Source of the DNA: Raphanus sativus
Taxonomy: Eukaryota; Streptophyta; Magnoliopsida; Brassicales; Brassicaceae
Direction of reading: 5' to 3'
Assembly (NCBI RefSeq): GCF_000801105.2
Contig: NC_079516.1
Coordinates: 46,232,908-46,296,907, forward strand
Length of the DNA: 64,000 nucleotides
The position numbers were made by a program, and so were the translations under genes. How positions within the stretch are numbered: the stretch's first letter is position 1; each line of letters opens with the position of its first letter. A model generated the notes under the pieces. That model ran no database searches. It was not told the origin of the DNA and saw only the letters and a program-made list of their open reading frames with translations. Below are positions 24,258 to 35,481 of the stretch, one piece after another.

Positions 24258-25133
24258 TCTCTATCTATCTTATTAAAACAGAAACATTACAACTTCTTCT
24301 AGGTGGATTTTAAAGTTGGACCTTATGTAATTAATGCTATATTAATCTACTTATTATTAGACATGCCTTTTTATAAATAATTAATATCAAACATTAACAT
24401 AGTTTTTCACTTCTTACCTTATTATTATATCCACTACGCATGTTTCCTTATATTACATATATTTTACTATAAGTTAGATACATCCACTAGCATATTATAC
24501 TATAAGATAGATTATTAATAATACATCTACTAACATATAATACTATACGACAGATTACTAATAATACAATATATTATTTGTATTCATTAACTTGCATCTA
24601 TCAATATTAGCAATACTACGAAGACGACTAACTCTATACTTTTAACCTATAAACCATGATATACTAATTTATAACAAAAATGATATTACTGTTATAAATT
24701 AGCTTTTATAAAAAATATTTATAGCAGCAATTTGTTATATAAGATAAATTTAATTAAGATCCAAATCTTTTTTTTTCATGTTCAGAAAAAAGAAACCTAC
24801 GAATATATACCATTAAGTTAGCCAAAAATCTTCCGAATAAATAGTAACTCTCACCAACCCAAAAAAAAATGAATTAAAAATATAACAAAAGATATTATGT
24901 TTGAAATTTAGCTCACTAGATCGGTATAAATATGTTCATTTCAGGTATGAGTTTTTCGAGTTCTCAACAATTGGATCTAAGTAGGTATTTGGTTTTTTTT
25001 TGTCCGGGTTGATTTTTTTTGGTTCCGGATCATTCTAACTTTTTATATTATAAATCTTAAATAATATACAACATGTATATAAAATATGTGAATCAAAAGA
25101 TAAACTCGCGCAGACGCGCGGGTCATGATCTAG
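24258..25133 (+). mobile_element. Complete non-autonomous Helitron
   Basis: 876 bp between host A (24257) and T (25134). The 5' end is TCTCTATCTATCTTATTAAA followed by acagaaacatt, a typical Brassicaceae Helitron start. The 3' end has a GC-rich hairpin (cgcgcagacgcgcg), then ggtcatgat and CTAG. No protein-coding capacity. Confidence 0.85.
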
Positions 25134-25249
25134 TTTGTCCATTAAAGTTAATTAATGTAGATCCATTATCCTCTACGTTTACTCTTCTAATTTATCTGTA
25201 TTAATCACATATATTATACTATACTAGATTAAATTACGTCAAGGAGAAA

Positions 25250-25438
25250 TGTAGAATTGGATATCAAACTAACTTGTGCCCATTAAGCTTTACAAGCATC
25301 GTATATATACAAAGATCAATGACGGTTTAACACAAACTTTAGGAAACTAAACATATCTCTAATCGTAGAAATAGGAAACTAGATATGAGAGAATATACGA
25401 TATAGGAAGATTGACATATATTTGTCTATATCGTAATA
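25250..25438 (-). repeat. Copia 3' LTR
   Basis: 189 bp, identical by eye to the copy at 30233-30421. Adjacent to the purine tract at the end of the coding region. Confidence 0.93.
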
Positions 25439-25445
25439 CTCCCCC

Positions 25446-28400
25446 TCACGTTGGAGCGTGAAGGTCACGAACGCCCAACTTGGACAATAATGTATTGAAC
25501 TGTATTCGTCCCAGCGCCTTAGTTAAAATGTCCGCAACCTGCTCTTTGGTTCGAATGTGATGCAGAATAATGAGACCATCCCGAACAGCATCACGAACTG
25601 CATGACAATCATTCTCAACGTGCTTTGTCCGTTCATGAAAAACTGCATTTTTAGCAATATGAATTGCAGCTTTATTGTCGCAGAAGAACCGGGTAGGAAC
25701 TAGCTTGATATCGAATCCTTGCAACATTTTACGCAACCACTTGACCTCTTTAAGAGAATCAGACATAGCACGATATTCAGCTTCAGCTGAAGAATGAGAC
25801 ACCGTATCTTGTTTCTTTGTCTTCCAGCTGATAGGAGAATCACCAAGAAAAGCAACATAAGCAGTAAGAGACCGTCGAGTTTCAGAACAAGCTGACCAAT
25901 CAGAGTCACAATAGACGGTTAATGACATATCTTTAGACGAACTCAACATAATGCCTTGACCAGGAGAACCTTTTAGAAACCGCACGATACGTAAAGCTGC
26001 CTCCCAATGAGCTTCTTTAGGAGACTGCATAAACTGAGACAGAACATGCACTGAATAACTTAACTCGGGTCTGGTATGAAGAAGATACAGTAAGCGACCG
26101 ACGAGTCGCCTATACTTGCGTGGATCAGTCAGGAGAGGGCTGTCGACCTTGCCAAGATGATGATTCTGTTCAAGAGGCGTCGCAGCGGGCTTGCTACCGA
26201 GATTTCCTGTATCAGCAATGATGTCCAAAGTGTATTTGCGCTGAGACAGAAAAAAACCTTCTGGACCACGACTCACTTCGATTCCGAGAAAATACTTTAG
26301 CTTCCCCATATCCTTCATAGAGAAACACTTGCTCAAGTACTCCTTAAATTTTTGTACCATACGACTATCATTACCACTGATAAGTAAGTCGTCAACATAG
26401 ATTAACACACATAGCTGAATGCCATTGCGGCTGTAGCAGAACAAAGAAGAGTCGTCATAAGACTGAATAAAACCAAACTTCAGTAACGCGTCTGACAACT
26501 TTTTAAACCAGCACCTCGGAGCTTGCTTAAGACCATACAAAGATTTCCGAAGGCGACAGACTTTATTAGGATGAGAGTGTCGAAAACCAGGTGGAAGCTT
26601 CATGTACACTTCTTCTTCTAAATCTCCATGAAGAAAAGCGTTGTTAACGTCCATTTGAAAGACTTCCCACTGATTTGCCGCAACCAAACGAAGGAACACA
26701 CGAACCGACGTCATCCTAATAACAGGAGCGAAAGTCTCATTATAGTCTTCTCCTTCGACCTGTTTATTACCCATGACAACAACACGTGATTTGTAGCGCC
26801 GTATCGTACCATCTGGATTATATTTAATCTTATAAACCCATTGACTTCCAAGTGCAACCTTGCCTTCTGGGAGATCACAAATATCCCATGTATGTTGGTC
26901 TTCAAGAGCAACGACTTCTTCCACCATAGAATCATCCCACACATCAATTCCAACAGCCTCTGCGAAGTGTTTTGGTTCAACACCAGCTGTAATGGCAGCT
27001 AGAAAGGCTTGTTGCAGTTGAGTAAAGTTAGAATCAGAGACAAATTTGGTCAATGGGTATAGTGAATTACCTTGGATCGTTGCCGCAGACTCAGAAGTGG
27101 ACGTAGCGAGAGCGAGATGGGGGCTTAACAGGGAGCTTTTAACAGTGGCATTATAAGTGACATAGTCCTTAAGCTTTATCGATGGAACTTGTTGTCTTTT
27201 ACCACGACCAAGTTCTTCAGCTACAGGATGGCTACTCGCCGGAGAATCTGTCAAGTCGGCTGCACCAGTAGTAATTTCTTCTTCAACCTCAGCACTCTGT
27301 TCTGTTTCACTGTCAGCTTCATCTCCATTAGCAGGAACGAGTGGCTGTTCGACCTGAACCACAGGTTGCGAACTCCCCCTGTCCGAAGGTTCCACCGGAG
27401 CCTCCATGACCAGAAAATTCCAGTCCTCATCAACGTGTTCATCTGTTACTACAGACGGGGCTGGTAAAGTTGCATATGGGAACACATCTTCTCGAAAAAC
27501 CACATCCCGCGTAATTAAAAATTCCTCGCGCTCAGTATCAAAAACTCTGTAACCTTTTTTACCAAAGGGATATCCAACGAAAACACAAACGCGACTTCTT
27601 TCTCCAAACTTATCTCTTGTTCGAGACTGGCGATGGGCATAACAAGCAGACCCAAAAACTCGCAGCTGTGTATAATCAGGTTTACAACCGTGTAGAAGTT
27701 CATAGGGAGTCCGACCTTTGTGAATGGAGCTCGGTGTCCGGTTTATCAAATAAGCAGCCGTCATAACTGCTTCTCCCCAGAAAGTAACCGGCAAGCTAGA
27801 CTGAAATAACAAAGCTCTAGACACATTGAGAATGTGTCTGTGTTTTCTCTCGACTCGACCGTTTTGTTGAGGGGTCGCAACACAAGAGGTTTGATGAACG
27901 ATCCCAACCTCGCGAAAATACGAAGAAAGACACATAAATTCTGTGCCATTGTCACTTCTAACCATTTTAACAACTTTACCAAATTGTTTCTCAGCATATG
28001 CGATGAAGTTCTTGAGGATGGTCCGAACCTCTGTTTTCTCGAGCATCAAATACGTCCAAACGGCTCGGGAAAAGTCGTCTACAATTGTTAGAAAATAGAC
28101 AGCACCACAAGATGAAGGAATGCGATATGGTCCCCATACATCGACATGAATTAAAGCAAAACAATCATCTGATTTATTTGAACTGTCTGGAAAAACTTCA
28201 CGAGTTTGTTTAGCTCGAAAACATACGTCACAAGAACTAGAGCTTTTATTAGTAGACGACAACATAGGTAAAGAAGAAAGCACAGAAAAACTAGGATGTC
28301 CTAAGCGTTGATGCCACAAAGACTGATCAGAAGACGCGTCGACCGTGTGTATCTTTGCTGTAGCCACATCCGTTAAGTAGTAAACCCCATCACGCTCTTC

Positions 28401-29846
28401 ACCGGTTCCAATCAGAGTCCGCGAAAAACGGTCCTGTAAAACACAAATAGTATCAGTGAAGGTGGCAAGACAATTCATTTGTTTCAAGATTTTTGAAACC
28501 GATATCAAAGTGCAGTTCAATGACGGCACATATAAGACATTAATCAAAGAAACTTTCTCCGATAGAGAGATCTCGCCCATGCTCACTGCAAATGTGTGAC
28601 TGCCATCTGCGAAACCCACTGAACATGGAGGTATAGAGACAATATTTTTCAAAAGTGAGAGCTTCCCGGTCATATGGTGCGAAGCTCCGGTATCTAAAAT
28701 AACATTCCCAAACTTTTCCTTACCAGACAATCTGTCGGAACTTGACTTCTCTTGAATTATTTGAGTAAGAACCTTCCACTGATCTTGAGTGAACTCGGGA
28801 AAGGGAGACGAATTGGAGCTGGTGGCATGAGCCGTCGCGATCTGTCCTTTGCCTCGTCCGGAGCTTGAGCCACGACCATGACCTCTTCCTCTCACAGAAC
28901 CAGTACGTTCGTTACGTTCATTCCACCAGTCGGGAAAGCCAACAAGTTGCCAGCAATCCTTTTTATCATGTCCTCGACGCCCACAATGAGAACACGCTGT
29001 TACACGACTATTGCGGAGAATTGACGATTCAGAGTTGGAACCTCCCTGAGTTTGATTATCACCACGAGAAGTATTGTCAACTTGACGTGTGGCAAAACCA
29101 ATCGCTTCTTGCTGCTGCTCGCGACCACGAGCTGAACTCATCCTCTGTTCTTCTTGTACGACTTTGGAGTAGACTTCTCCAATAGAGGGCAACGGATCCG
29201 TGCCAATCAAAGAAGTGCAGAGACTCCCGAACCTAGAGTCATCAAGACCCATAATAAACTGATGCACCTTGTCATCATCTCTTTCTTTTCTGATGTCTTT
29301 TGCAGCACCACAGGTGCACATCGGCAATGGCTGATAAACATCGAGCTCCTCCCACAACGTACACAACCTTCCATAGTACTCCAGGACACTCTGTCCTTCC
29401 TGACGACAAGCGCTCAACTGCGTCTTGATCTGATGAACACGAACCTTGTTTCCCACCGAGAAACGCTGCTTCAGCTCGGTCCACAACTGACTCGCCTCAT
29501 TGACGAAGGATACAGACGATTTCACCTTTGGATCGATAGCAGCTCGAATCCACCCGATGATCATTGAGTTGACTGCAATCCAATTATCATAGTTCGGGTC
29601 ATCTTCTGCAGGTTTCTTCAAGCTTCCATTGATGAAACCAACTTTTCGCTTGGCCTGCAAGGCATTAAGCATCTCATTGGCCCACTGGTTGTAATTTTCC
29701 CCAGTCAAGACCACCGGAGTAATCTTGGTGCCAGGGTTGTCGGAACCAAACAGGGCATACGGAGAAGCCGGCAACAAGGCATCGCTCACGATCTTCCCTG
29801 AAGCGTCTCTCCCTTCTTTTGTAACAGAACTTTCATCCATCGTCAC
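25446..29846 (-). CDS. Copia gag-pol polyprotein
   Basis: 1,466 aa, uninterrupted. Order along the protein: gag with the UBN2-type region (about 40-250); CCHC zinc knuckle CSHCGRRGHDKKDC (285-298); aspartic protease VILDTGASHHM (about 383-393); integrase with an H-x4-H..C-x2-C zinc site (WHQRLGH to CDVC) and catalytic residues in HVDVWGPY, SDNGTEF and QNGRVERKHR; reverse transcriptase with YVDDLLIS (about 1160); RNase H with YCDSDWSACSETRRS, ending in KHVENDCHAVRDAV and the C-terminal tail. Protease-integrase-RT-RNase H order identifies Ty1/copia. All catalytic motifs are present, so it may be autonomous. Confidence 0.96.
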   Translation of the reverse strand: MTMDESSVTKEGRDASGKIVSDALLPASPYALFGSDNPGTKITPVVLTGENYNQWANEMLNALQAKRKVGFINGSLKKPAEDDPNYDNWIAVNSMIIGWIRAAIDPKVKSSVSFVNEASQLWTELKQRFSVGNKVRVHQIKTQLSACRQEGQSVLEYYGRLCTLWEELDVYQPLPMCTCGAAKDIRKERDDDKVHQFIMGLDDSRFGSLCTSLIGTDPLPSIGEVYSKVVQEEQRMSSARGREQQQEAIGFATRQVDNTSRGDNQTQGGSNSESSILRNSRVTACSHCGRRGHDKKDCWQLVGFPDWWNERNERTGSVRGRGHGRGSSSGRGKGQIATAHATSSNSSPFPEFTQDQWKVLTQIIQEKSSSDRLSGKEKFGNVILDTGASHHMTGKLSLLKNIVSIPPCSVGFADGSHTFAVSMGEISLSEKVSLINVLYVPSLNCTLISVSKILKQMNCLATFTDTICVLQDRFSRTLIGTGEERDGVYYLTDVATAKIHTVDASSDQSLWHQRLGHPSFSVLSSLPMLSSTNKSSSSCDVCFRAKQTREVFPDSSNKSDDCFALIHVDVWGPYRIPSSCGAVYFLTIVDDFSRAVWTYLMLEKTEVRTILKNFIAYAEKQFGKVVKMVRSDNGTEFMCLSSYFREVGIVHQTSCVATPQQNGRVERKHRHILNVSRALLFQSSLPVTFWGEAVMTAAYLINRTPSSIHKGRTPYELLHGCKPDYTQLRVFGSACYAHRQSRTRDKFGERSRVCVFVGYPFGKKGYRVFDTEREEFLITRDVVFREDVFPYATLPAPSVVTDEHVDEDWNFLVMEAPVEPSDRGSSQPVVQVEQPLVPANGDEADSETEQSAEVEEEITTGAADLTDSPASSHPVAEELGRGKRQQVPSIKLKDYVTYNATVKSSLLSPHLALATSTSESAATIQGNSLYPLTKFVSDSNFTQLQQAFLAAITAGVEPKHFAEAVGIDVWDDSMVEEVVALEDQHTWDICDLPEGKVALGSQWVYKIKYNPDGTIRRYKSRVVVMGNKQVEGEDYNETFAPVIRMTSVRVFLRLVAANQWEVFQMDVNNAFLHGDLEEEVYMKLPPGFRHSHPNKVCRLRKSLYGLKQAPRCWFKKLSDALLKFGFIQSYDDSSLFCYSRNGIQLCVLIYVDDLLISGNDSRMVQKFKEYLSKCFSMKDMGKLKYFLGIEVSRGPEGFFLSQRKYTLDIIADTGNLGSKPAATPLEQNHHLGKVDSPLLTDPRKYRRLVGRLLYLLHTRPELSYSVHVLSQFMQSPKEAHWEAALRIVRFLKGSPGQGIMLSSSKDMSLTVYCDSDWSACSETRRSLTAYVAFLGDSPISWKTKKQDTVSHSSAEAEYRAMSDSLKEVKWLRKMLQGFDIKLVPTRFFCDNKAAIHIAKNAVFHERTKHVENDCHAVRDAVRDGLIILHHIRTKEQVADILTKALGRIQFNTLLSKLGVRDLHAPT

Positions 29847-29901
29847 TGACGAAACACGACTTGTTCAAACTATGAACAAAACTCTCAGACTTTGATTTCT
29901 G

Positions 29902-30041
29902 GCTCTGATACCATGTTAGATTCGGGTTAATTATGGGCTTCCAACTTAAAACCAATTGGCAATTAGTGGATTGACCCTAACCCTTTATATATTACTTGAT
30001 GTCCCTTAGAATTCCCGATGTGGGATGTAATATCCCTAATA
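29902..30041 (-). repeat. Second LTR plus primer-binding site inside the copia leader
   Basis: 29914-30041 begins tgttagattcg and ends ccctaata, and differs from the flanking LTRs. On the minus strand it is preceded by a purine tract gaggagggg (30050-30042) and followed at once by another tggtatcagagc (29913-29902), the initiator-tRNA primer site. This is the arrangement purine tract-LTR-PBS expected for an LTR of a different element embedded in the 5' leader. Confidence 0.7.
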
Positions 30042-30115
30042 CCCCTCCTCGAGATGATGGCTCTTATCGGCCAGAAATCTCGGAACTTTAAGACAGTTAT
30101 ACTCGGTCGAGCGAG

Positions 30116-30181
30116 TTAATTACGACCTATAAACCCGGTCGGGAAGGGTTAACTACGACCTATAAACCCGGTCGGGTAGGG
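30116..30181. repeat. Tandem 33-bp repeat in the copia leader
   Basis: Two adjacent copies of a unit containing tacgacctataaacccggtc, with one or two differences, between the two primer-binding sites. Confidence 0.75.
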
Positions 30182-30220
30182 TTACTATTAATTAGGGGTT
30201 CAGGGTATTTTAGGATCTGG

Positions 30221-30232
30221 GCTCTGATACCA
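30221..30232 (-). other. Copia primer-binding site (initiator Met-tRNA)
   Basis: tggtatcagagc on the minus strand directly abuts the 5' LTR and is complementary to the 3' end of plant initiator tRNA-Met. Confidence 0.85.
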
Positions 30233-30421
30233 TGTAGAATTGGATATCAAACTAACTTGTGCCCATTAAGCTTTACAAGCATCGTATATATACAAAGATC
30301 AATGACGGTTTAACACAAACTTTAGGAAACTAAACATATCTCTAATCGTAGAAATAGGAAACTAGATATGAGAGAATATACGATATAGGAAGATTGACAT
30401 ATATTTGTCTATATCGTAATA
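30233..30421 (-). repeat. Copia 5' LTR
   Basis: 189 bp, identical by eye to 25250-25438; followed by target duplication agaaa at 30422-30426. Confidence 0.93.
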
Positions 30422-30882
30422 AGAAAGGCATCCTAACATTTCTTTAATTAAATACTAATAGGGACTACTGGATTACAATAAAAAGTAAAGAACATCGAAG
30501 TTGGATGGTATCAGATTGATTCACCGACATTTTCAACTTTTAGTTGTCTGCGTATTATTCATCTGATCACCTCCTTACTATTTCCTATTTGAAAGTACTC
30601 ATCTCCTAAATTGTTTTCTGAATAAAACAGAAACCTGGCATTGTATACAGTAGCTAATTATATTAGCTGATGTTATGGAATAGAGAATTCATAAACTCTA
30701 AAACTCTTTACTCTATCCACAAAGTGGATTTCCTCCAGATTTCCACTTACCTTATGCTTGGTCCTAATTATATTGAAATCTACTTAAGATATTTTTTGTT
30801 CCTTGAGAAGGAGGAAGGGTCAAGTGGGAAGTTGCGCATACCGCAATTCGAAATTTGGTTAGTGCATTTAGTTAGTTAAAGC

Positions 30883-30934
30883 TAACCATTGTATAATCTT
30901 TTTTTTTGTTGAGACTTAACCATTGTATGATCTT
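30883..30934 (-). mobile_element. Micro-insertion of a LINE tail (TSD 18 bp, 1 mismatch)
   Basis: taaccattgtataatctt at 30883-30900 is repeated with one change at 30917-30934. The filler is T7 plus gttgagact, i.e. agtctcaac then A7 on the minus strand. Confidence 0.6.
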
Positions 30935-31105
30935 CTTTCCTCTCAATTGAATAATCCGCAATATCTTATCTCTCTTAAAGAAATTTCTGATTTTTTTTTG
31001 TAAATTATATTTTCTAAAGATTATTGAATTTTAACATTATTTTTACACACTATGTATGGTAAACTACACGCGCACACACAATTAAAAGATAGAAGAACTT
31101 TATAA

Positions 31106-31155
31106 ATATATTTCACATTCTGTTTCTCAAAAAAAAAATATATATTTCACATTCT
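31106..31155 (+). mobile_element. Micro-insertion of a LINE tail (TSD 16 bp)
   Basis: atatatttcacattct is repeated exactly at 31106-31121 and 31140-31155. The 18-bp filler is gtttctc plus A10 and t, resembling a LINE end of the gtttc-A(n) type. Confidence 0.65.
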
Positions 31156-33719
31156 AAATGTGATGCCGTAATCAAAGTTCATGATGGCCATAATGCGTAT
31201 AGCGAATGACGATGGTCGTTAACGTGACAACCCCACTCAGTATGATAGTCACTAATTAAGCTCCCAAACCCACATTAAAATGCTAAAATTTCCAATAGTG
31301 GCATCAAAGATTTTAAAATTAGGTTTCAAATCTTGGTCCTTTTTAGCAAAAAAAAAAGAAGGTTTCAGGCGATACAAACAACTCACATCAATTTAATTTT
31401 CTACCAAACATTTCTCCCACCAATTGAGAAAAAAAAAAACAATCTAGAAAGAGAAAAATGCCTCGATTATTCGATTAAGTTTGCTGAAACAGCTGGCTTC
31501 GTCAGCACTTTAAAAATTAAATGGAATGTAAGATAACCGAAAATTATATATAAATAATGTACATGGAAAACGGAACATCTTTATTATATCTTTTAGGAAT
31601 TAGTTTCTAGGAACACATGTTATTGGATGAGGTCTTATATATGTAAATGTAACTAAGACTTTTTTTCTTCTTACATTTCCTTTTCAATTCAAATAACGAC
31701 ATTAATGAACGAAGATACTTGTTTAAACTGTTTATGAGTCCTATTTTTCCTTCGGATTGTGATATTGATTATAATCGAGATTGTGATTTACAATTATTAT
31801 ATTATTAGGTGTTTTGCTTATACATGCGGACATAATATTTTACAGTTACATATTAATACACACATTACTAATTCAAATACAATCATGATAAATTTTTTTT
31901 TTTTTTATTTGAAAATTTGAAAATTTTAAATATTTTTTAAATTTTTTTGTATTATATTCATTATTAATAAATAACTTGTTTTCAAATCCCTCAATATTCT
32001 CCTTTTCATTATATTAATTGAGATTTTTACTTGTTTAATATCTAATAATATTTATCTGCTTTTAATTTTAACATTTTATGATGAAAAATATTCTTTTTGA
32101 ATAAAAACAAAACATATAAATTAAGATGTGTTACTTGATAATTACATTTTTATTTTTTAATTTTAACTTTTTATGATTGAAAGATATTCTTTTGGGATAA
32201 TGATACAATATATATACAAATTATCTTTTTATTTTCAAATACATTTTTGAATAGTTTCAGTTATATTAATTTTTAATCAGTTATCTAATCATATAACTTT
32301 ACAATTTGTATTTTGATTAATTTTATTATATTAAGAATAACAACGACTTTAACCCATCTAACTTTTAATGTGAGATAAAAGGTAATTTTTTTTTACAAAT
32401 TTTATAATCATATAAGTTTAAAATTCATCTTTATATTTTGGATAAATATATCATATTAACTTATAATCAATAATTTAATAAATAAATTAAATTATTCACT
32501 AAAGATAACAACAAGTTTATCAATTTATTTTTTAACATGAGAGCTGAAAAGGAAAAATATTTGACAAATAATAATATAGATTTTGGTATGCTAAGTGAAT
32601 ATTTATATTACAATTCTTTAAAGTTAACATATGTTGATTCCTGAAATCACATGTCTTGCAATATTTAGAAATGCGGTAGGTATAAAGCGTTATGTTCGGT
32701 AATATTTCAAATGAATTAATTGTATACTAAATTTTGATCTGTGATTATAAAGAGTAAAATTATTTTTGGAATTAATAAAAGATTATAATTTTTATATCTA
32801 AGATATTACATAAGTTTGTACATATTTATCCGAAACCAAAAAAGTGAAATCAAAACCGAACACAATTAATAAATAAACAAGCGAATTATATAGCTCCCGA
32901 ACCAAAAAAAAAGAATTGGAACCAAACCGCGAATCAAAAATATACAAAATCATTTGCATAATGTTCATTCTTATTATAAGAAACATCATCATTTGGAAAA
33001 ATAAATTTCAAAGTTTTGGAAAATGAGTATGTCGAATCCTTTAAATTTGTTTCCTTTTTATTTAAATGTGTTAAAATCTTTGGCAGTGATAAATTTGTAC
33101 ATTTGGATGAACATACATGTTGCTAAAAATATCAAATACGATAAGAATGTGTAATTGTAATGTCAAGAAGAAAATTAGAATTTTTTTCCAAGTTCGCAGA
33201 GATTTTTGTGATAGTATTTGGATTAAAAGAAAAACATCTGAAAAAGTTCAATAGAATTTGTATGGGCTTTGTTGGTTGAAAGTCATTGGGTCACTACCTT
33301 TTATCTTCCAAATAAGAAAATATTGTTTTCTGAACGTTTAAGATGCCAAATAAAAAATTATCGACTAAAGATGCCAACCCACACCGAAAAGTCATATACA
33401 TATAAACATTATTATAAGCCCATTAACCCTGGTCCTTATTATCACACCATATACGTTTTTGGAAGGCTGGTTGGGTTTTAGCCCAATGATCGTGATTATC
33501 CATGTTCTCTAACGGATAAAAGTAAAGAAGATATGAATCTACTCTAATTAGTCCACTTTGTAAATAACAATAATACCTTTAGAAAACTCTTTTCACTTGT
33601 TAAAAACTTTTTATTGGTTTATAAAATTTCATAAAAGTTAAATTCTTTTTATTATTTCCAACTTCAGTGGTTGCAACAATCCACACTATGATTTTTAAAA
33701 AAATATTTTATTGTTTATA

Positions 33720-33778
33720 AAATCCACTAATAAAAGTTTCTTTTTTTGCTAAAATTTGGAAATCCACTAATAAAAGTT
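33720..33778. mobile_element. Short insertion bracketed by a 19-bp direct repeat
   Basis: aaatccactaataaaagtt occurs at 33720-33738 and 33760-33778 with a 21-bp T-rich filler. The filler is less clearly a poly(A) tail than the others, so repair-generated duplication is also possible. Confidence 0.5.
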
Positions 33779-34722
33779 AGTTGTACACTTTAGTTTATGA
33801 CTTTATGCTTAACCCCGGGATATATTATTATCGTATAATGAACATGTAAGAACGAGCAACCTTTGAAGAAACTAGAACATAGACTACAATAAATGTTTAT
33901 GTAATCTGAATATAAATGTTTGTCTTTGCGTTTAGTCAGAGTGAGGTGAAACAGTTTCAAAACTAAGCATTTTAAATTTGAAACTTTGAATCTAGTAGCT
34001 TCATTCTTCGTTTTGGAATTATCTCAAAATGGCATCACTTGATTAAAGTGGTTTGTATGTAATCTGGCTCATACCCCTCATTTTCACAATGGAAAACAAA
34101 AAGCATGGGAGAGAATCTTTCACGTGCCAATGCAGCTTTTTGGCATCGAGTCTGCTTCATGACTAAAGTAGTGTCATGAATTATGGACAACAATAATGTT
34201 TATTATTTGATTTTTTCACTAAGTACAAAGTAGCTACTGGACAATCCAAATTTTGAAATCTCGGTAAGTTTTTGTTTTCTGCTATAAAATATTTATTTAT
34301 TTACAACCGGGACAGCAGATGAATAGTTTTCCAAATTCAAAAATGTTTTTAAATACGTGAAAACTCGTATCTTTACCGACAACGCACAAATAAAAGGTGA
34401 AAGCACAAGACACTGTGTTAGCCTGCATGCTTCGAATAAAACGATGTCCTTTATAATAACGAGTAAGAAAAGTTAATATCAATACTCAACAAATCAGTTT
34501 TAATAAACACGGTTTGTACTTCGATAAAAAGAGCACTAAACAGAGGCAATTTAAAAGAGAATTCATAATTTCATAGTTGGACTACAATACTTTTTGAACA
34601 ACTACATAACTGAACCGGGAAATCGCAAACTAAACCAATCAAAACCAGAAAGATAGATATGATATAGTGCGATATTATCACTGTCACAACACCATAGAAC
34701 AAGCCGAACAAGAGAACACACA

Positions 34723-35481
34723 TTAGTGGCAGAAGATGACTTTGAGCTCTCTTGGAGAAGAACAGTCATGCATAAGCGAAGGACTGTCGTGAGCAAAAGT
34801 CATAGTCGAAGGGCACGCGTGCTTAAAGAACAGAGAGTGTGTCGAAGCACGACACGTCTGAGGACTGTTGTAATGATTCCTACAGCACAGCTCGTCCGTA
34901 CGGAACGCCTCACACCCACTCTTACACGCCACCACGTGCCCACCGTGTCCTGATCGGAGCTGAAGATGAGCCGGACACGTTTTCAAGAGGTCTTCGCGGC
35001 AGCCAACGACGGGACAAACACCACGGCCTTCGTGAGGAGTCACCGTCATCGGAACGTTGAAACCGTCGACGAGGGAGACACCGTAGGAGGATAAGTCTTG
35101 GTGTCCGCCGTGGTGGAGGTCGAACTGAGCGAGAGAAGCCGGGGTTGCGCCGCCGAGACCGTTGCACTCGAGACGGTTTCCGCAGTCTCCGGTGACGCAG
35201 GAGAATTTGCCGTTGTAGTGGGAGCAGCCGGTACGACCCCAGATGCGACCGGACCAGTGGGAGGTTGGTGCGGAGAAGGAGCGGTGGGTGTTGGTTGGGA
35301 GAGCGAAGCCACCTTTTTCGAGGACGGGGTGGCCGGCGTTGGGCTGAATGGCTGGCCAGACGGTGAAGGGACAGTGGTTGACGACGGTGAGAAAGAGACG
35401 GCCTGTGTCAGCGGCGAAGGAGGAAGAGATGAGAAGGAGGAGGAAGGAGGCGGCGAGAGGAAGAGAGGCTCTAGAAGCCAT
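34723..35481 (-). CDS. Thaumatin-like (PR-5/osmotin-like) protein
   Basis: A secreted pathogenesis-related protein family 5 member, 252 aa, single exon. Residues 1-23 (MASRASLPLAASFLLLLISS...) form a signal peptide, so the product is secreted or vacuolar. The mature part opens with the thaumatin-type TVVNHCPFTVWPAIQPNAG, carries the family signature around GRTGCSHYNGKFSCVTGDCG, and contains 16 cysteines, the full set for eight disulfides. Other family blocks are PASLAQFDLHHGG, YGVSLVDGFNVPM and the Cys-rich VGCREDLLKTCP region. The C terminus is ELKVIFCH, with little extension. Family members bind glucans and act in antifungal or stress responses. Position suggests the counterpart of Arabidopsis At2g28790. 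Confidence 0.96.
   Translation of the reverse strand: MASRASLPLAASFLLLLISSSFAADTGRLFLTVVNHCPFTVWPAIQPNAGHPVLEKGGFALPTNTHRSFSAPTSHWSGRIWGRTGCSHYNGKFSCVTGDCGNRLECNGLGGATPASLAQFDLHHGGHQDLSSYGVSLVDGFNVPMTVTPHEGRGVCPVVGCREDLLKTCPAHLQLRSGHGGHVVACKSGCEAFRTDELCCRNHYNSPQTCRASTHSLFFKHACPSTMTFAHDSPSLMHDCSSPRELKVIFCH

Larger units (their letters stand above)
25245..30426 (-). mobile_element. Complete Ty1/copia retrotransposon
   Basis: Element 25250-30421 on the minus strand, flanked by the 5-bp duplication agaaa at 25245-25249 and 30422-30426. The two 189-bp LTRs (25250-25438 and 30233-30421) look identical, so insertion is recent. The primer-binding site for initiator Met-tRNA (tggtatcagagc on the minus strand, 30221-30232) follows the 5' LTR directly. 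A purine tract (gtgagggggag, about 25439-25449) precedes the 3' LTR. The single gag-pol frame is open. LTR ends are TG..TA on the plus strand rather than TG..CA. Confidence 0.93.
30427..34722. other. AT-rich spacer
   Basis: A long AT-rich stretch (especially 31.8-32.9 kb) without a supported gene. It contains three short insertions bracketed by long target duplications (30883-30934, 31106-31155, 33720-33778). The small open frames lack family signatures. Confidence 0.45.

Noticed and set aside
29154..29567. 137-codon frame antisense to copia gag
   Set aside because: Shadow of the gag-pol coding region.
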